Shown one piece after another: positions 8,171 through 16,163 of a stretch of DNA of 64,000 bases; position 1 is the first letter of the stretch, and the number at the start of each line of letters is the position of its first letter. This DNA comes from JANQGH01 sp039177555 (GTDB taxonomy: Bacteria > Pseudomonadota > Alphaproteobacteria > DSM-16000 > Inquilinaceae). Position numbers and translations under genes: made by a program. The stretch spans positions 124,001 to 188,000 of the forward strand of contig JBCDFV010000003.1 of assembly GCA_039177555.1 (NCBI GenBank), in the 5' to 3' direction. The notes beneath the pieces are model-generated. The model had not been told where the DNA came from, did not search any database, and saw nothing but the letters and a program-made list of their open reading frames with translations.

Positions 8171-10069
8171 ATGAAACTGTTTGGACCGGCCGCATTTGTC
8201 GCGGCGCTTGTGATCCCGTGGGCGATCCTGTGGGCTGGCACCGGTGCGGCGCAGACCTATCAGGAAGCGCCGATGCTGGCCGAGCAAGTCGCGGCCGGCA
8301 CGCTGCCGCCGGTCGAAGAGCGGCTGCCGGAGACGCCTGCCACGATCGTGCCCTTGAGCGCCGGCACCTATGGCGGTGAGATCGAATGGCTGGCGGGGCG
8401 CGCCCGCGACATTCGGATCATGAACGCCTACGGCTATGCCCGCCTGGTGGGCTTCGATGCTGACGTTAATCTCGTGGCCGACATCTTGGAGAGCTACGAG
8501 GTTGAGGACGGGCGCATCTTCACCTTCCATTTGAGGCCCGGCCTGCGCTGGTCGGACGGCGAGCCGTTCACGACCGAGGATTTTCGCTATGAATGGTTCG
8601 ACGTCCAGCTGAACACGGATCTGCGCCCCTTCGGCCCCGACCCTCGGCTGCTGATCGACGGCGAGCGGCCGGAGGTTGAGATCGTTGACGATTACACCGT
8701 GCGCTATAGCTGGTCCGAACCCAACCCGCGGCTGATCCCGGCCCTGGCGGGCGCCCTGCCGCTATATCTCTACGCGCCGTCCCATTATCTGCGGCAGTTT
8801 CACAAAGACTATGCGGACCCCGATGCGCTCGCGGCCGAGGTCGCCGCCGCCCAGCTTCGCGACTGGACGGTGTTGCACATCAGGCGGGGCAACCTTTACG
8901 AGGCGCACAACCCGGACCTGCCTGTGCTGCAGCCATGGGTGGTGGCGACTGCGGCGCCGAGCCAGCGCTTTCGCTTCGTGCGCAACCCCTATTACCACCG
9001 GGTGGACGATCAAGGCCGGCAGCTTCCTTACATCGACAACGTTTATGTCAATGTCTCCGACCCGTCGCTGATCGCGGTGCAGACCGGAACCGGGGCCAGC
9101 GATCTGCAAGCCCGCCATATTCGCATCGAGGACTATGCCTTCCTGGCCCAGGCCGAAGACACGAACCAATACTATATCGATCTGTGGGAGACGGTTCGGG
9201 GGTCGGAAATCGCGATCTATCCGAACCTGACGGCCGCCGACCCGGTCTGGCGCGACCTGCTGCAGGATGTCCGCTTCCGGCGCGCCCTGTCGCTGGCGGT
9301 CTATCGCGAGGAAATCAACGAGATCATCTATTTCGGGCTGGGCGAGCTGTCGAACAACACGGTCGTGCCCGCCTCACCTTTTTGGACCGAAGAGTTGGCG
9401 ACGGCGTGGACGCAATACGACCTGGACCAGGCCAACGACCTGCTCGATGAGATCGGCCTGACCGACTATCACCGGGGCATCCGGCTGCTGCCGGATGGCC
9501 GGCGGCTGGAGATTACCGTGGAGACCTCGGGCGAGCGGCGCGAGGAGGTCGATGCCCTGCAGCTGATCGCCGACCACTGGCGCGACATTGGGGTGGCCCT
9601 TTCCATCAGCAATTCTCAGCGCGACATTTTCCGCAACCGCATCTTCGCCGGCGAGACCATCATGTCGGTCTGGTTCGGCCTCGACAACGGCCTGATCACG
9701 CCGACCACCGTGCCGACGGAGTTGGCGCCGGTCGACCAGAACTGGCTGCAATACCCGGCCTGGGGCCAGTATTGGCAGACAGGCGGCGTGTCGGGCCAGG
9801 CGCCGGACCTGCCCTGGGCGCAAGAGCTGGTCGACCTTTACGGCGAATGGCTGGTCACGACGGACCGCGACCGCAAGATCGAGATCGTCAGCCGGATGTT
9901 GGAGATCCACGCCGACCAGGTGACCTCGATCGGTCTGGTTCAGGGCCTGCCGCAGCCGGTCGTCGTTGCCGACCGATTGCACAATGTCCCGCTGGAAGCG
10001 GTCTATAGCTGGAACCCCGGCGCCCATTTCGGGCGCTATCGAACGGATACGTTCTGGGTCGATCCTTAG
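8171..10069 (+). CDS. ABC transporter solute-binding protein, family 5 (peptide/nickel type), orphan
   Basis: The product is 632 aa. The N-terminus (MKLFGPAAFVAALVIPWAIL, then GTGAAQ) looks like a signal peptide; an ATG at 8156 adds five residues and is the alternative start. The SBP family 5 signatures are present: FTFHLRPGLRWSDGEPFTTEDF near residue 115-137 and a C-terminal half with VRFRRALSLAVYREEINEIIYFG. No permease or ATPase genes adjoin it, so it may serve a transporter encoded elsewhere or the peptide-type transporter at 18-25 kb. The nearest downstream gene is an AraC regulator 195 bp away. Confidence 0.87.
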   Translation: MKLFGPAAFVAALVIPWAILWAGTGAAQTYQEAPMLAEQVAAGTLPPVEERLPETPATIVPLSAGTYGGEIEWLAGRARDIRIMNAYGYARLVGFDADVNLVADILESYEVEDGRIFTFHLRPGLRWSDGEPFTTEDFRYEWFDVQLNTDLRPFGPDPRLLIDGERPEVEIVDDYTVRYSWSEPNPRLIPALAGALPLYLYAPSHYLRQFHKDYADPDALAAEVAAAQLRDWTVLHIRRGNLYEAHNPDLPVLQPWVVATAAPSQRFRFVRNPYYHRVDDQGRQLPYIDNVYVNVSDPSLIAVQTGTGASDLQARHIRIEDYAFLAQAEDTNQYYIDLWETVRGSEIAIYPNLTAADPVWRDLLQDVRFRRALSLAVYREEINEIIYFGLGELSNNTVVPASPFWTEELATAWTQYDLDQANDLLDEIGLTDYHRGIRLLPDGRRLEITVETSGERREEVDALQLIADHWRDIGVALSISNSQRDIFRNRIFAGETIMSVWFGLDNGLITPTTVPTELAPVDQNWLQYPAWGQYWQTGGVSGQAPDLPWAQELVDLYGEWLVTTDRDRKIEIVSRMLEIHADQVTSIGLVQGLPQPVVVADRLHNVPLEAVYSWNPGAHFGRYRTDTFWVDP

Positions 10070-10263
10070 ACTATCGTTCGATCCTCTTTTCAAAAACGGA
10101 AGCCTGGAACCACATAACGGCAGAGTGGAACACTGCGACAATTTGGCGTTGTACCAACTTGCGACAGAACTTATCGCAATGCTAGTTTAGTCAAATAATA
10201 GATGATCAAGTGGGGATTCACGCGGAGGTTAGCCGCCGACACAGCGAGGCTTGGTTGTGCCCC

Positions 10264-11301
10264 ATGACTGACTCCGATACCCCGATCCCTACCTTTGAAC
10301 TCAGCGCCAAGCTCGTGGGAGAGCGGGACTGTTTCGATGCCTGGCGCGAAGCGGTGCGTGAGATTTTTGTCGTTGAGCCGTTGTTCGAAGGTATCAGCCC
10401 CCGCGAACGGGCGCAGGGCTGGCTCTTGGACAGCCTGATGTTCACGGAGGTCGCTTTCTCCCCGGCTCTTTTTGGACACGAGCCGCGCCACCTTCAGAAT
10501 ACCAACTACCTCTCCCTCCAGGTCTACAAAGAAGGCCGAATGAGAGGGGCTGTCGACGGCAACGACTTTGATGTGTTCCCGGGCGGGGTCCACATTTTTG
10601 ATTTTTCACGAGCGTTTCGATCGATGGCGGAGAGTTCGGTCGTCTCGGGCGTGGTCATCCCGCACGATGCTGTCGGCTATGACCCGGCCTATCATCCGGC
10701 CCATATGGCATTCGCGGGCAACACACCCGCCGGGCGCTACCTGCTGCGATCGTTTTTTTCGATGCAGGAACTGCTGCCTCACGTCAAATCAGACGAAGCG
10801 AACCTCTTGGCTGAGGGATTCTGCGGCCTGCTTCGCCGATACCTCGGTCAGGAAGATACCGAGGAGCCTGCGCTTCGAGACCTGCGTTTGGAACGCTGTT
10901 CGGACATCAAGTCCTACGTGGATCGGCATTTGACCGATCCCGACCTGAGCGTCGACCGCGTCTGCCGTGCATTCGGCGTGTCGCGGTCTTCGCTTTATCG
11001 AGATTTTGCAACGGTCGGCGGCGTCGGTCAGTACATTTCGAAACGCCGAATGGAACGCACCCTCAACCTCCTCTTGTCCACGCCACCCTCACGTGACCGC
11101 GTCCGAAGCGTGGCGGCTCGATCGGGATACAAGGATCCCGACCAGTTCAGCCGCCTCTTCCGTCAGCGGTTCGGTGTTTCACCCTCGCTGGTTTCCAGCG
11201 CAAGGCCGCGGGAGAACGCGCCTCTTCGTCGTGGGTGGCATGGAGGAGCCTTTGATGCAAGAAGCGGCACGCGCATCGGTGATTGGCTGGAGAGCATGTA
11301 A
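10264..11301 (+). CDS. AraC-family transcriptional regulator
   Basis: The product is 345 aa from the ATG at 10264. The C-terminal third has the double helix-turn-helix of AraC/XylS: LSVDRVCRAFGVSRSSLYRDF (first motif) and VRSVAARSGYKDPDQFSRLFRQ (second). The N-terminal 200 residues resemble the AraC-binding-like ligand domain of regulators that respond to small metabolites (AraC_binding_2 type, from memory). The 190-bp A+T-rich stretch upstream probably holds its promoter. Its target is unknown; the orphan binding protein upstream is a candidate. Confidence 0.9.
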   Translation: MTDSDTPIPTFELSAKLVGERDCFDAWREAVREIFVVEPLFEGISPRERAQGWLLDSLMFTEVAFSPALFGHEPRHLQNTNYLSLQVYKEGRMRGAVDGNDFDVFPGGVHIFDFSRAFRSMAESSVVSGVVIPHDAVGYDPAYHPAHMAFAGNTPAGRYLLRSFFSMQELLPHVKSDEANLLAEGFCGLLRRYLGQEDTEEPALRDLRLERCSDIKSYVDRHLTDPDLSVDRVCRAFGVSRSSLYRDFATVGGVGQYISKRRMERTLNLLLSTPPSRDRVRSVAARSGYKDPDQFSRLFRQRFGVSPSLVSSARPRENAPLRRGWHGGAFDARSGTRIGDWLESM

Positions 11302-11489
11302 TGCTCGCCGGAACCACCGGGTCGCAGCGCGGAGGCGCGAGCGGGCCGATCCGATCGAAGGCCGACGACGGCATCGTTTCTGTCATCGGCGACACCGGTG
11401 ACTTCGCTGGCGCCAACGGCACGCTGACCTGGTCCAATGATGCGCAAGGCCGGCGCGTGGCCAGCTTCGACATACGCTGCGTTCGGTAG
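11301..11489 (+). CDS. Short ORF, possibly the C-terminal remnant of a barrel-fold protein
   Basis: A 62-aa frame whose ATG overlaps the AraC stop by one base (TAATG). The C-terminal half reads as a beta-rich segment with GDTGDFAGANGTLTW, reminiscent of the glycine-rich C-terminal strands of allene-oxide-cyclase-like or dirigent-like barrels, but the N-terminal part of such a protein is missing. It may be a translated small protein or a leftover of a deleted gene; the evidence is weak. Confidence 0.3.
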   Translation: MLAGTTGSQRGGASGPIRSKADDGIVSVIGDTGDFAGANGTLTWSNDAQGRRVASFDIRCVR

Positions 11490-11615
11490 GCGCAGAGACG
11501 ACACTGACGTTACGCGTTCGCCAGGATGCTCTGCGGATGATCGGCGGATCGTCGGCAAGAGATTGTACCCAGGTGTGCGCAGCGGCGTTTCCGCGCTGAT
11601 CGACCCACAGCGGAG

Positions 11616-12590
11616 TCAGATCGGTTGCTTGTCGGTCGAGAGGTCGAGCCAGTCCCTCTGCGCACTCGACAGGACCAGATCGCCGGACCGCACCGCGTCG
11701 GCCACCTGGTCGACCGTTCGGGCGCCGCATAGGGCGATGGCCGGAAAGGACTGGCTGGTGACGTAGGCCAGGGCGACCTGGAAGAGCGACTGGCCTATGG
11801 CCTCCGCCAGCGCCATTGCCCGCCGCTTCCGTTCGAAATTGGCGTCGGAGTAGAACACCCGCACCAGGTCGGCATCGCCGCGCTCGTTGGGCTTGGCGCG
11901 CGAGAAGAAACCCCGTCCCAGCGACGACCAGGCGACGAGCGGCAACCGATGGGCGGCGTACCACGCGCGATCACCGTCGGACGTCATGACGGTGTCCGGC
12001 CAATAGGGCTCGCTGGCGCGCGCGAGCGAGAACTGCGGGCTGGCGGCGGCCGGCGGGGTCTTGCCCGACCGGCGCGCGTGGTCGATCGCCTGTTGCAGGC
12101 GTGCCGTCGACCAGTTCGAGGCGCCCCAGGCGCGCAGCCGACCGGCCTTGATCTCGTGATCGAGCGCGTCGACCAACGTACCAACGTCTTGCGCCGGGTC
12201 GTCTCGGTGGAACATCCATACGTCCAGCCAGGACGTCTTCAGCCGTGCCAGCGACCCATCGATTGCCCTGTGCACCTGGTCCGGCGCGATCGACGCCCCG
12301 CCGTCGTACAGCGGCGCGCAATAGCCCGGGATCAGCCCTTTCGAGACCAGCACGATGCGCTGGCGCATGCCCGGCCGCTCGGCCAGCCAGTCCCCGATCA
12401 CCATTTCGGAATAGCCATGTTCCTCAACCGCGCTGTAGACCTCCGCCGTATCGATGAACGTGCCGCCACCGGCGACGAAGGCGTCGAGAAGGCCCCAATC
12501 GCGCCTTGCCGTGTTGGGGTGAAAGATCATCGTGCCCAAGCCGATCACCGACGCCGGCAGGTCGATTCCGCTGATCTGGATCGTGCGCAT
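11616..12590 (-). CDS. Aldo/keto reductase
   Basis: The product is 324 aa, a normal AKR length. The catalytic tetrad can be placed: Asp and Tyr in FIDTAEVYS, Lys in LVSKGL and His in MFHRDDP. The C-terminal NADPH-binding part has the family's LCGARTVDQVADAV segment. It oxidises or reduces a small carbonyl compound with NAD(P)H in the cytoplasm. It is transcribed alone, divergent from the DOPA-dioxygenase-like gene (23-bp gap), so the two probably share a promoter region. Confidence 0.88.
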   Translation of the reverse strand: MRTIQISGIDLPASVIGLGTMIFHPNTARRDWGLLDAFVAGGGTFIDTAEVYSAVEEHGYSEMVIGDWLAERPGMRQRIVLVSKGLIPGYCAPLYDGGASIAPDQVHRAIDGSLARLKTSWLDVWMFHRDDPAQDVGTLVDALDHEIKAGRLRAWGASNWSTARLQQAIDHARRSGKTPPAAASPQFSLARASEPYWPDTVMTSDGDRAWYAAHRLPLVAWSSLGRGFFSRAKPNERGDADLVRVFYSDANFERKRRAMALAEAIGQSLFQVALAYVTSQSFPAIALCGARTVDQVADAVRSGDLVLSSAQRDWLDLSTDKQPI

Positions 12591-12613
12591 CGAAACCCTT
12601 TCCGCCGAACATC

Positions 12614-13036
12614 ATGACCCGACGAGCCTATCGGGCGACGACGAAAGCCGCTAGTTTGGGCCGCCAACCTTCAAGCATCCGGAGCGCCGTCTTGCCCGAG
12701 ATCACCGACTTCCACGCCCATGTCTACTACACGGCCGACACCATCGCGCAGGCGCGGCAACTGTGCGAGGCAGCGCGCGACCAGTTCGATGTCGAGATGG
12801 GGCGGATGCATGAGCGGCCGGTCGGGCCGCACCCGATGTGGAGCTGTCAGCTCGCCTTTCCGCCGGACCAGTTCGCCGCGGTGGTGCCATGGCTGGCGTT
12901 GAACCGGGACGGGCTGATCGTGTTCATCCATCCCGGAACCGGCGACCATCTGGCCGACCATACGCGGCACGCGATCTGGATGGGCGGCATGCCGGATCTG
13001 AACCTGTCGATCTTTGAAGCGGACAACGCCTCTTAA
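12614..13036 (+). CDS. DOPA 4,5-dioxygenase family protein
   Basis: The frame gives 140 aa; the domain proper is about 114 aa and begins near ITDFHAHVYY. A TTG at 12692 is a plausible alternative start that would remove a basic, uncharacteristic N-terminus. Family features visible are the FHAHVYY motif, GPHPMWSCQLAF in the middle, and FIHPGTGD, supplying the His residues that bind metal in plant and fungal extradiol DOPA dioxygenases. Bacterial members are mostly uncharacterised. The neighbours (two aldo/keto reductases) do not define a substrate. Confidence 0.8.
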   Translation: MTRRAYRATTKAASLGRQPSSIRSAVLPEITDFHAHVYYTADTIAQARQLCEAARDQFDVEMGRMHERPVGPHPMWSCQLAFPPDQFAAVVPWLALNRDGLIVFIHPGTGDHLADHTRHAIWMGGMPDLNLSIFEADNAS

Positions 13037-13068
13037 CCGTTGCCACCGGCCGAAAACAGCAATCGGCG

Positions 13069-14061
13069 TCAGCAGTATCCTTCCGGCCCGATCCATTGCT
13101 GCCGTGTGTAGCGGTCGCCATGGGCCCAGCCCACCGGCAGGATGCGTTCGATCTCGGCCATGATCTCATCGGTCATCTGAAACGCGCTGCCGGCGGCGCA
13201 GTCGGCCAGATGGGCGGCCGACCGCGTGCCCGGGATCGGGATCAGATGATCGCCGCGCGCCAGGCACCAGGCGATCGCCAAGGCAACCGGCGTCGTGCCC
13301 TGGTCCCTGGCGAACGCCTTGAACGGCTCGAACGCGTTTGCATTGAAGCTGAAGTTCGGTTCGACAAAGCGCGGATTGTTGCGCCGAAAGTCCGTGTCCG
13401 CGAACTGGCGAGGGTCCGGCGTCACGGCACCGAACATGCCGCGACCCACGGGCGAGAACGGGACAAAGGCGACGCCCAGTTCCGCGCAGGCCTGAATCAC
13501 GCCCAGTTCCGGCAACCGGGTCCAAAGCGAGTACTCGCTCTGCACCGCGTCGACCGGCCCGACGGCACAGGCGCGGCGCAGCGAGGCCGGGGAGATCTCC
13601 GAAAACCCGATGCCGCCGATCTTACCTTCCGCCTTTAACTCCAGCAGTGCGCCCGTGACGTCCTCGATCGGAACTTCAGGGTCTCGCCGGTGGATGTAGT
13701 AGAGATCGACCCGGTCGAGCCCCAGCCGCTTCAACGACTTTTCAAGCTCGTCGCGCAAATGCTCGGGCGTGTTGTTGTAAGTCCGCCGGCCGGTCTCTGG
13801 GTCCCGGCAAATGCCGACCTTGGTCGCGATCGCGAACTTCGACCCATCGCCCTTCAGAAACGACCCGATCATGTTTTCCGACACGCCCATGCCGTAGACG
13901 TTGGCCGTGTCGAGAAAATCGACGCCGAGATCCAGCGCCGCCGCCAGCGTCTTATGCGCCTCTTCCTCCGTCGTCGGCCCATAAAAGCCGGCAAAGCTCA
14001 TACAGCCAAGCCCGACCTCGGAGACCATCTTGCCGTCACGCAATAGCTGGCGCTGTTTCAC
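13069..14061 (-). CDS. Aldo/keto reductase (AKR13-like)
   Basis: The product is 330 aa. Tetrad residues lie in FLDTANVYGMG (Asp, Tyr), IATKVG (Lys) and YYIHRRDP (His). The string GLGCMSFAGFYG near the N-terminus and IPIPGTRSAAHLADC near the C-terminus are typical of the YakC/AKR13 branch that acts on 2-oxoaldehydes and related carbonyls. It faces the DOPA-dioxygenase-like gene tail to tail and is separated from the downstream block by about 107 bp. Confidence 0.88.
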   Translation of the reverse strand: MKQRQLLRDGKMVSEVGLGCMSFAGFYGPTTEEEAHKTLAAALDLGVDFLDTANVYGMGVSENMIGSFLKGDGSKFAIATKVGICRDPETGRRTYNNTPEHLRDELEKSLKRLGLDRVDLYYIHRRDPEVPIEDVTGALLELKAEGKIGGIGFSEISPASLRRACAVGPVDAVQSEYSLWTRLPELGVIQACAELGVAFVPFSPVGRGMFGAVTPDPRQFADTDFRRNNPRFVEPNFSFNANAFEPFKAFARDQGTTPVALAIAWCLARGDHLIPIPGTRSAAHLADCAAGSAFQMTDEIMAEIERILPVGWAHGDRYTRQQWIGPEGYC

Positions 14062-14094
14062 GGTCGTTCCTCTTGCGATGGGAGGGTAACGGGA

Positions 14095-14115
14095 CCTGCC
14101 CTCTGGGAGGGCGGG
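14095..14115 (-). terminator. Candidate stem-loop downstream of hyuB
   Basis: An inverted repeat GCCCTC (14098-14103) / GAGGGC (14107-14112), extendable by outer C-G pairs to nine positions, lies between the 3' end of hyuB (minus strand) and the next gene. There is no T-run, so intrinsic termination is uncertain. Confidence 0.35.
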
Positions 14116-14168
14116 CCGTTCGCGTCCTTCGACAAGCGCTTTCTAAACGCCGTTCGCTCCACGCGCCA

Positions 14169-16163
14169 CTACCCTATGCGCGCGATCTCCTGTGCCAGCT
14201 TGCGTTGCAGCTCGTCTTCGTCGCCAAGCGAGCGGCGGTTGGCCGTGGGATCAAACAGCGCCGGGACGACATGACGAAAGAGGGCTTGGCGTTTTTCCTG
14301 GCGCACGGCAAGCGGCAAGCGCATCAGGGCATTGTTTAGCCTGGACACCTCATCGTCGGTGAAAACGCTGTCCCATGCGTCCCTTTCCGGACCGAAATCG
14401 AAGGTGATTTCGTTCGGCTGCTCGATGACCGGGCGTTGGGCGCGCAGCCATTCCGTGCGGTCCTTATCCACCGCGCCATCCGCGATCGCGACACCGTAGT
14501 CCCGCTCCGCCGCCTCGACGCTGACGAAGCCGTAGCGCACGTCTTCCAGCACCGCCGCCGGCGGGCGCAGGAACGGGTCGCCATAGCCGCCGCCGCCGGG
14601 GGTCAGGAAGGTGATGGTGTCGCCCTCCTCCATTGCCACCATGTCGATCTTGCCGAGATCCTCTTCCGCTTTCGTGCCGATGTTGCGGACCACGCGCATG
14701 TTGGCACCGGGCTTGCCACCCGCCATGCCCCAGGGGCGGAAATAGAAGCGCTCCAATCCGCGGCCAAGCACCGCGCTGCCGCCCTGGGTGACGCAGAAGG
14801 TAAAAGCCAGGCCCAGGCCGCCGCGCCAGCGGCCGGCGCCGGCGGAATCCCGGTTTAGGCCGTAATGCAGCACGTCGATGCCGGCCTCCAGCTCGCTCTT
14901 TTCCGCCGGCGTGTTGCGGATGGTCGACAGCGAGCCGTCGACACCGTCATAGCCGTCGGAACCATAGCGGGCGCCGGACCCGACGATGATCGAATTCACG
15001 ACCAGCACGTTGCGCGCGCCGGAGCGCTTGTCGTACTCGGCCAGCACCACCGGCACCATGGCGCCGCCGGACGGGGTCGGCACATCCTTCGGCACGGCAC
15101 GGGCAAAGGCGCCGGTCACCGCATCGTTCAGGCGATAGGCCGAGGCCGCGCGTACGCCGGTGGCGGCCGGAAACTCCGGGTCCAGGATCGAGCCCTTGCG
15201 CGTCGATACCGTGATCGGTTCGAACAGGCCGCCGTTGAACGGCACGGTCGGATCGTGGGTGGTGATGAAGTGCAGCACCCGTACCGTCAGCCAGGCATGG
15301 CGCGTGCCCAGGGTCGGCACGTTATAGGCGCTGGCGACCTGCGGGTCGGTGCCGTCGAAATCGAGATGGATGCGCCCGTCCGTCACGGTCATGGCGACAC
15401 GAAAGCGCACCGGCACCGGCGTCACCCCGTCATCATCCATGTAGTCCCAGAAATCGTAGGTGCCGTCGGGGATGCGGCGCAGCACCTCGCGCGCCTTTAG
15501 GGCGGCGTACTCCAAGAGATCGTCCTGGGCCTGGATCATGGTTTCGAAACCATGCACCGCGACCATCTCGGCGATCCGCTTGGAGCTCGTCTCGAGCGCC
15601 GCCAGCATCGCCGTAAGGTCCTGAACGTTCAGGTCGGGCGTACGTACGTTGGCGCGGTAGATCGCGAGCACATCCCGGTTCATCTCGCCGCCGCGCACCA
15701 GCTTCAAGGGCGGGATCAGCAGCCCTTCCTGGAAGATCTCCGAATTGCTGGGCGAGATGCTGGACGGCACCTTGCCGCCGATATCGGTGGAATGGATGAA
15801 GTTGTAGCCGTAGCAGACCAGCTCGCCATTGTGGAAGTAAGGCCGGATCAGGGTGAGGTCCGGCGTATGGCTGACCAGACCGGCGCTCATATAGGGGTGG
15901 TTGGTCAAGAGCACGTCGCCCTCGCCCAAGGGCTCACCCAAGGCGTCCAGCGTCGGCTTGATGTCATAGTCCAACAGCGCGGAACCGAAATCGCGCGGGT
16001 TGCCGAAGAACCGGCCGGATCGGGTGACCAGCCCGACGGCGAAATCCACCGCCTCCTTCACATAAAGCGATCGCGCGGTACGCTTTAGCGTCAGCGCCAT
16101 TTCTTCGGCCGCAGCGGCGACCTTGGTATTCAGGATTTCCAGGCTAACCGGATCGATCTTCAT
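14169..16163 (-). CDS. hyuB: Hydantoinase B/oxoprolinase family protein (HyuB), C-terminally extended
   Basis: The product is 664 aa from the ATG at 16163, which overlaps the hyuA stop by 4 nt. The HyuB core spans about residues 1-570 (SLEILNTKVAAAAEEMALTLKRT at the start, then LLTNHPYMSAGLVSHTPD and the GGGGYGDPFLRPP region). About 90 residues follow (from YGVAIADG onward) that the other HyuB here lacks. With HyuA it forms an ATP-dependent amidohydrolase or carboxylase-like complex of the 5-oxoprolinase/N-methylhydantoinase/caprolactamase superfamily. Its substrate is unknown; operon mates are an ABC importer. Confidence 0.9.
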   Translation of the reverse strand: MKIDPVSLEILNTKVAAAAEEMALTLKRTARSLYVKEAVDFAVGLVTRSGRFFGNPRDFGSALLDYDIKPTLDALGEPLGEGDVLLTNHPYMSAGLVSHTPDLTLIRPYFHNGELVCYGYNFIHSTDIGGKVPSSISPSNSEIFQEGLLIPPLKLVRGGEMNRDVLAIYRANVRTPDLNVQDLTAMLAALETSSKRIAEMVAVHGFETMIQAQDDLLEYAALKAREVLRRIPDGTYDFWDYMDDDGVTPVPVRFRVAMTVTDGRIHLDFDGTDPQVASAYNVPTLGTRHAWLTVRVLHFITTHDPTVPFNGGLFEPITVSTRKGSILDPEFPAATGVRAASAYRLNDAVTGAFARAVPKDVPTPSGGAMVPVVLAEYDKRSGARNVLVVNSIIVGSGARYGSDGYDGVDGSLSTIRNTPAEKSELEAGIDVLHYGLNRDSAGAGRWRGGLGLAFTFCVTQGGSAVLGRGLERFYFRPWGMAGGKPGANMRVVRNIGTKAEEDLGKIDMVAMEEGDTITFLTPGGGGYGDPFLRPPAAVLEDVRYGFVSVEAAERDYGVAIADGAVDKDRTEWLRAQRPVIEQPNEITFDFGPERDAWDSVFTDDEVSRLNNALMRLPLAVRQEKRQALFRHVVPALFDPTANRRSLGDEDELQRKLAQEIARIG

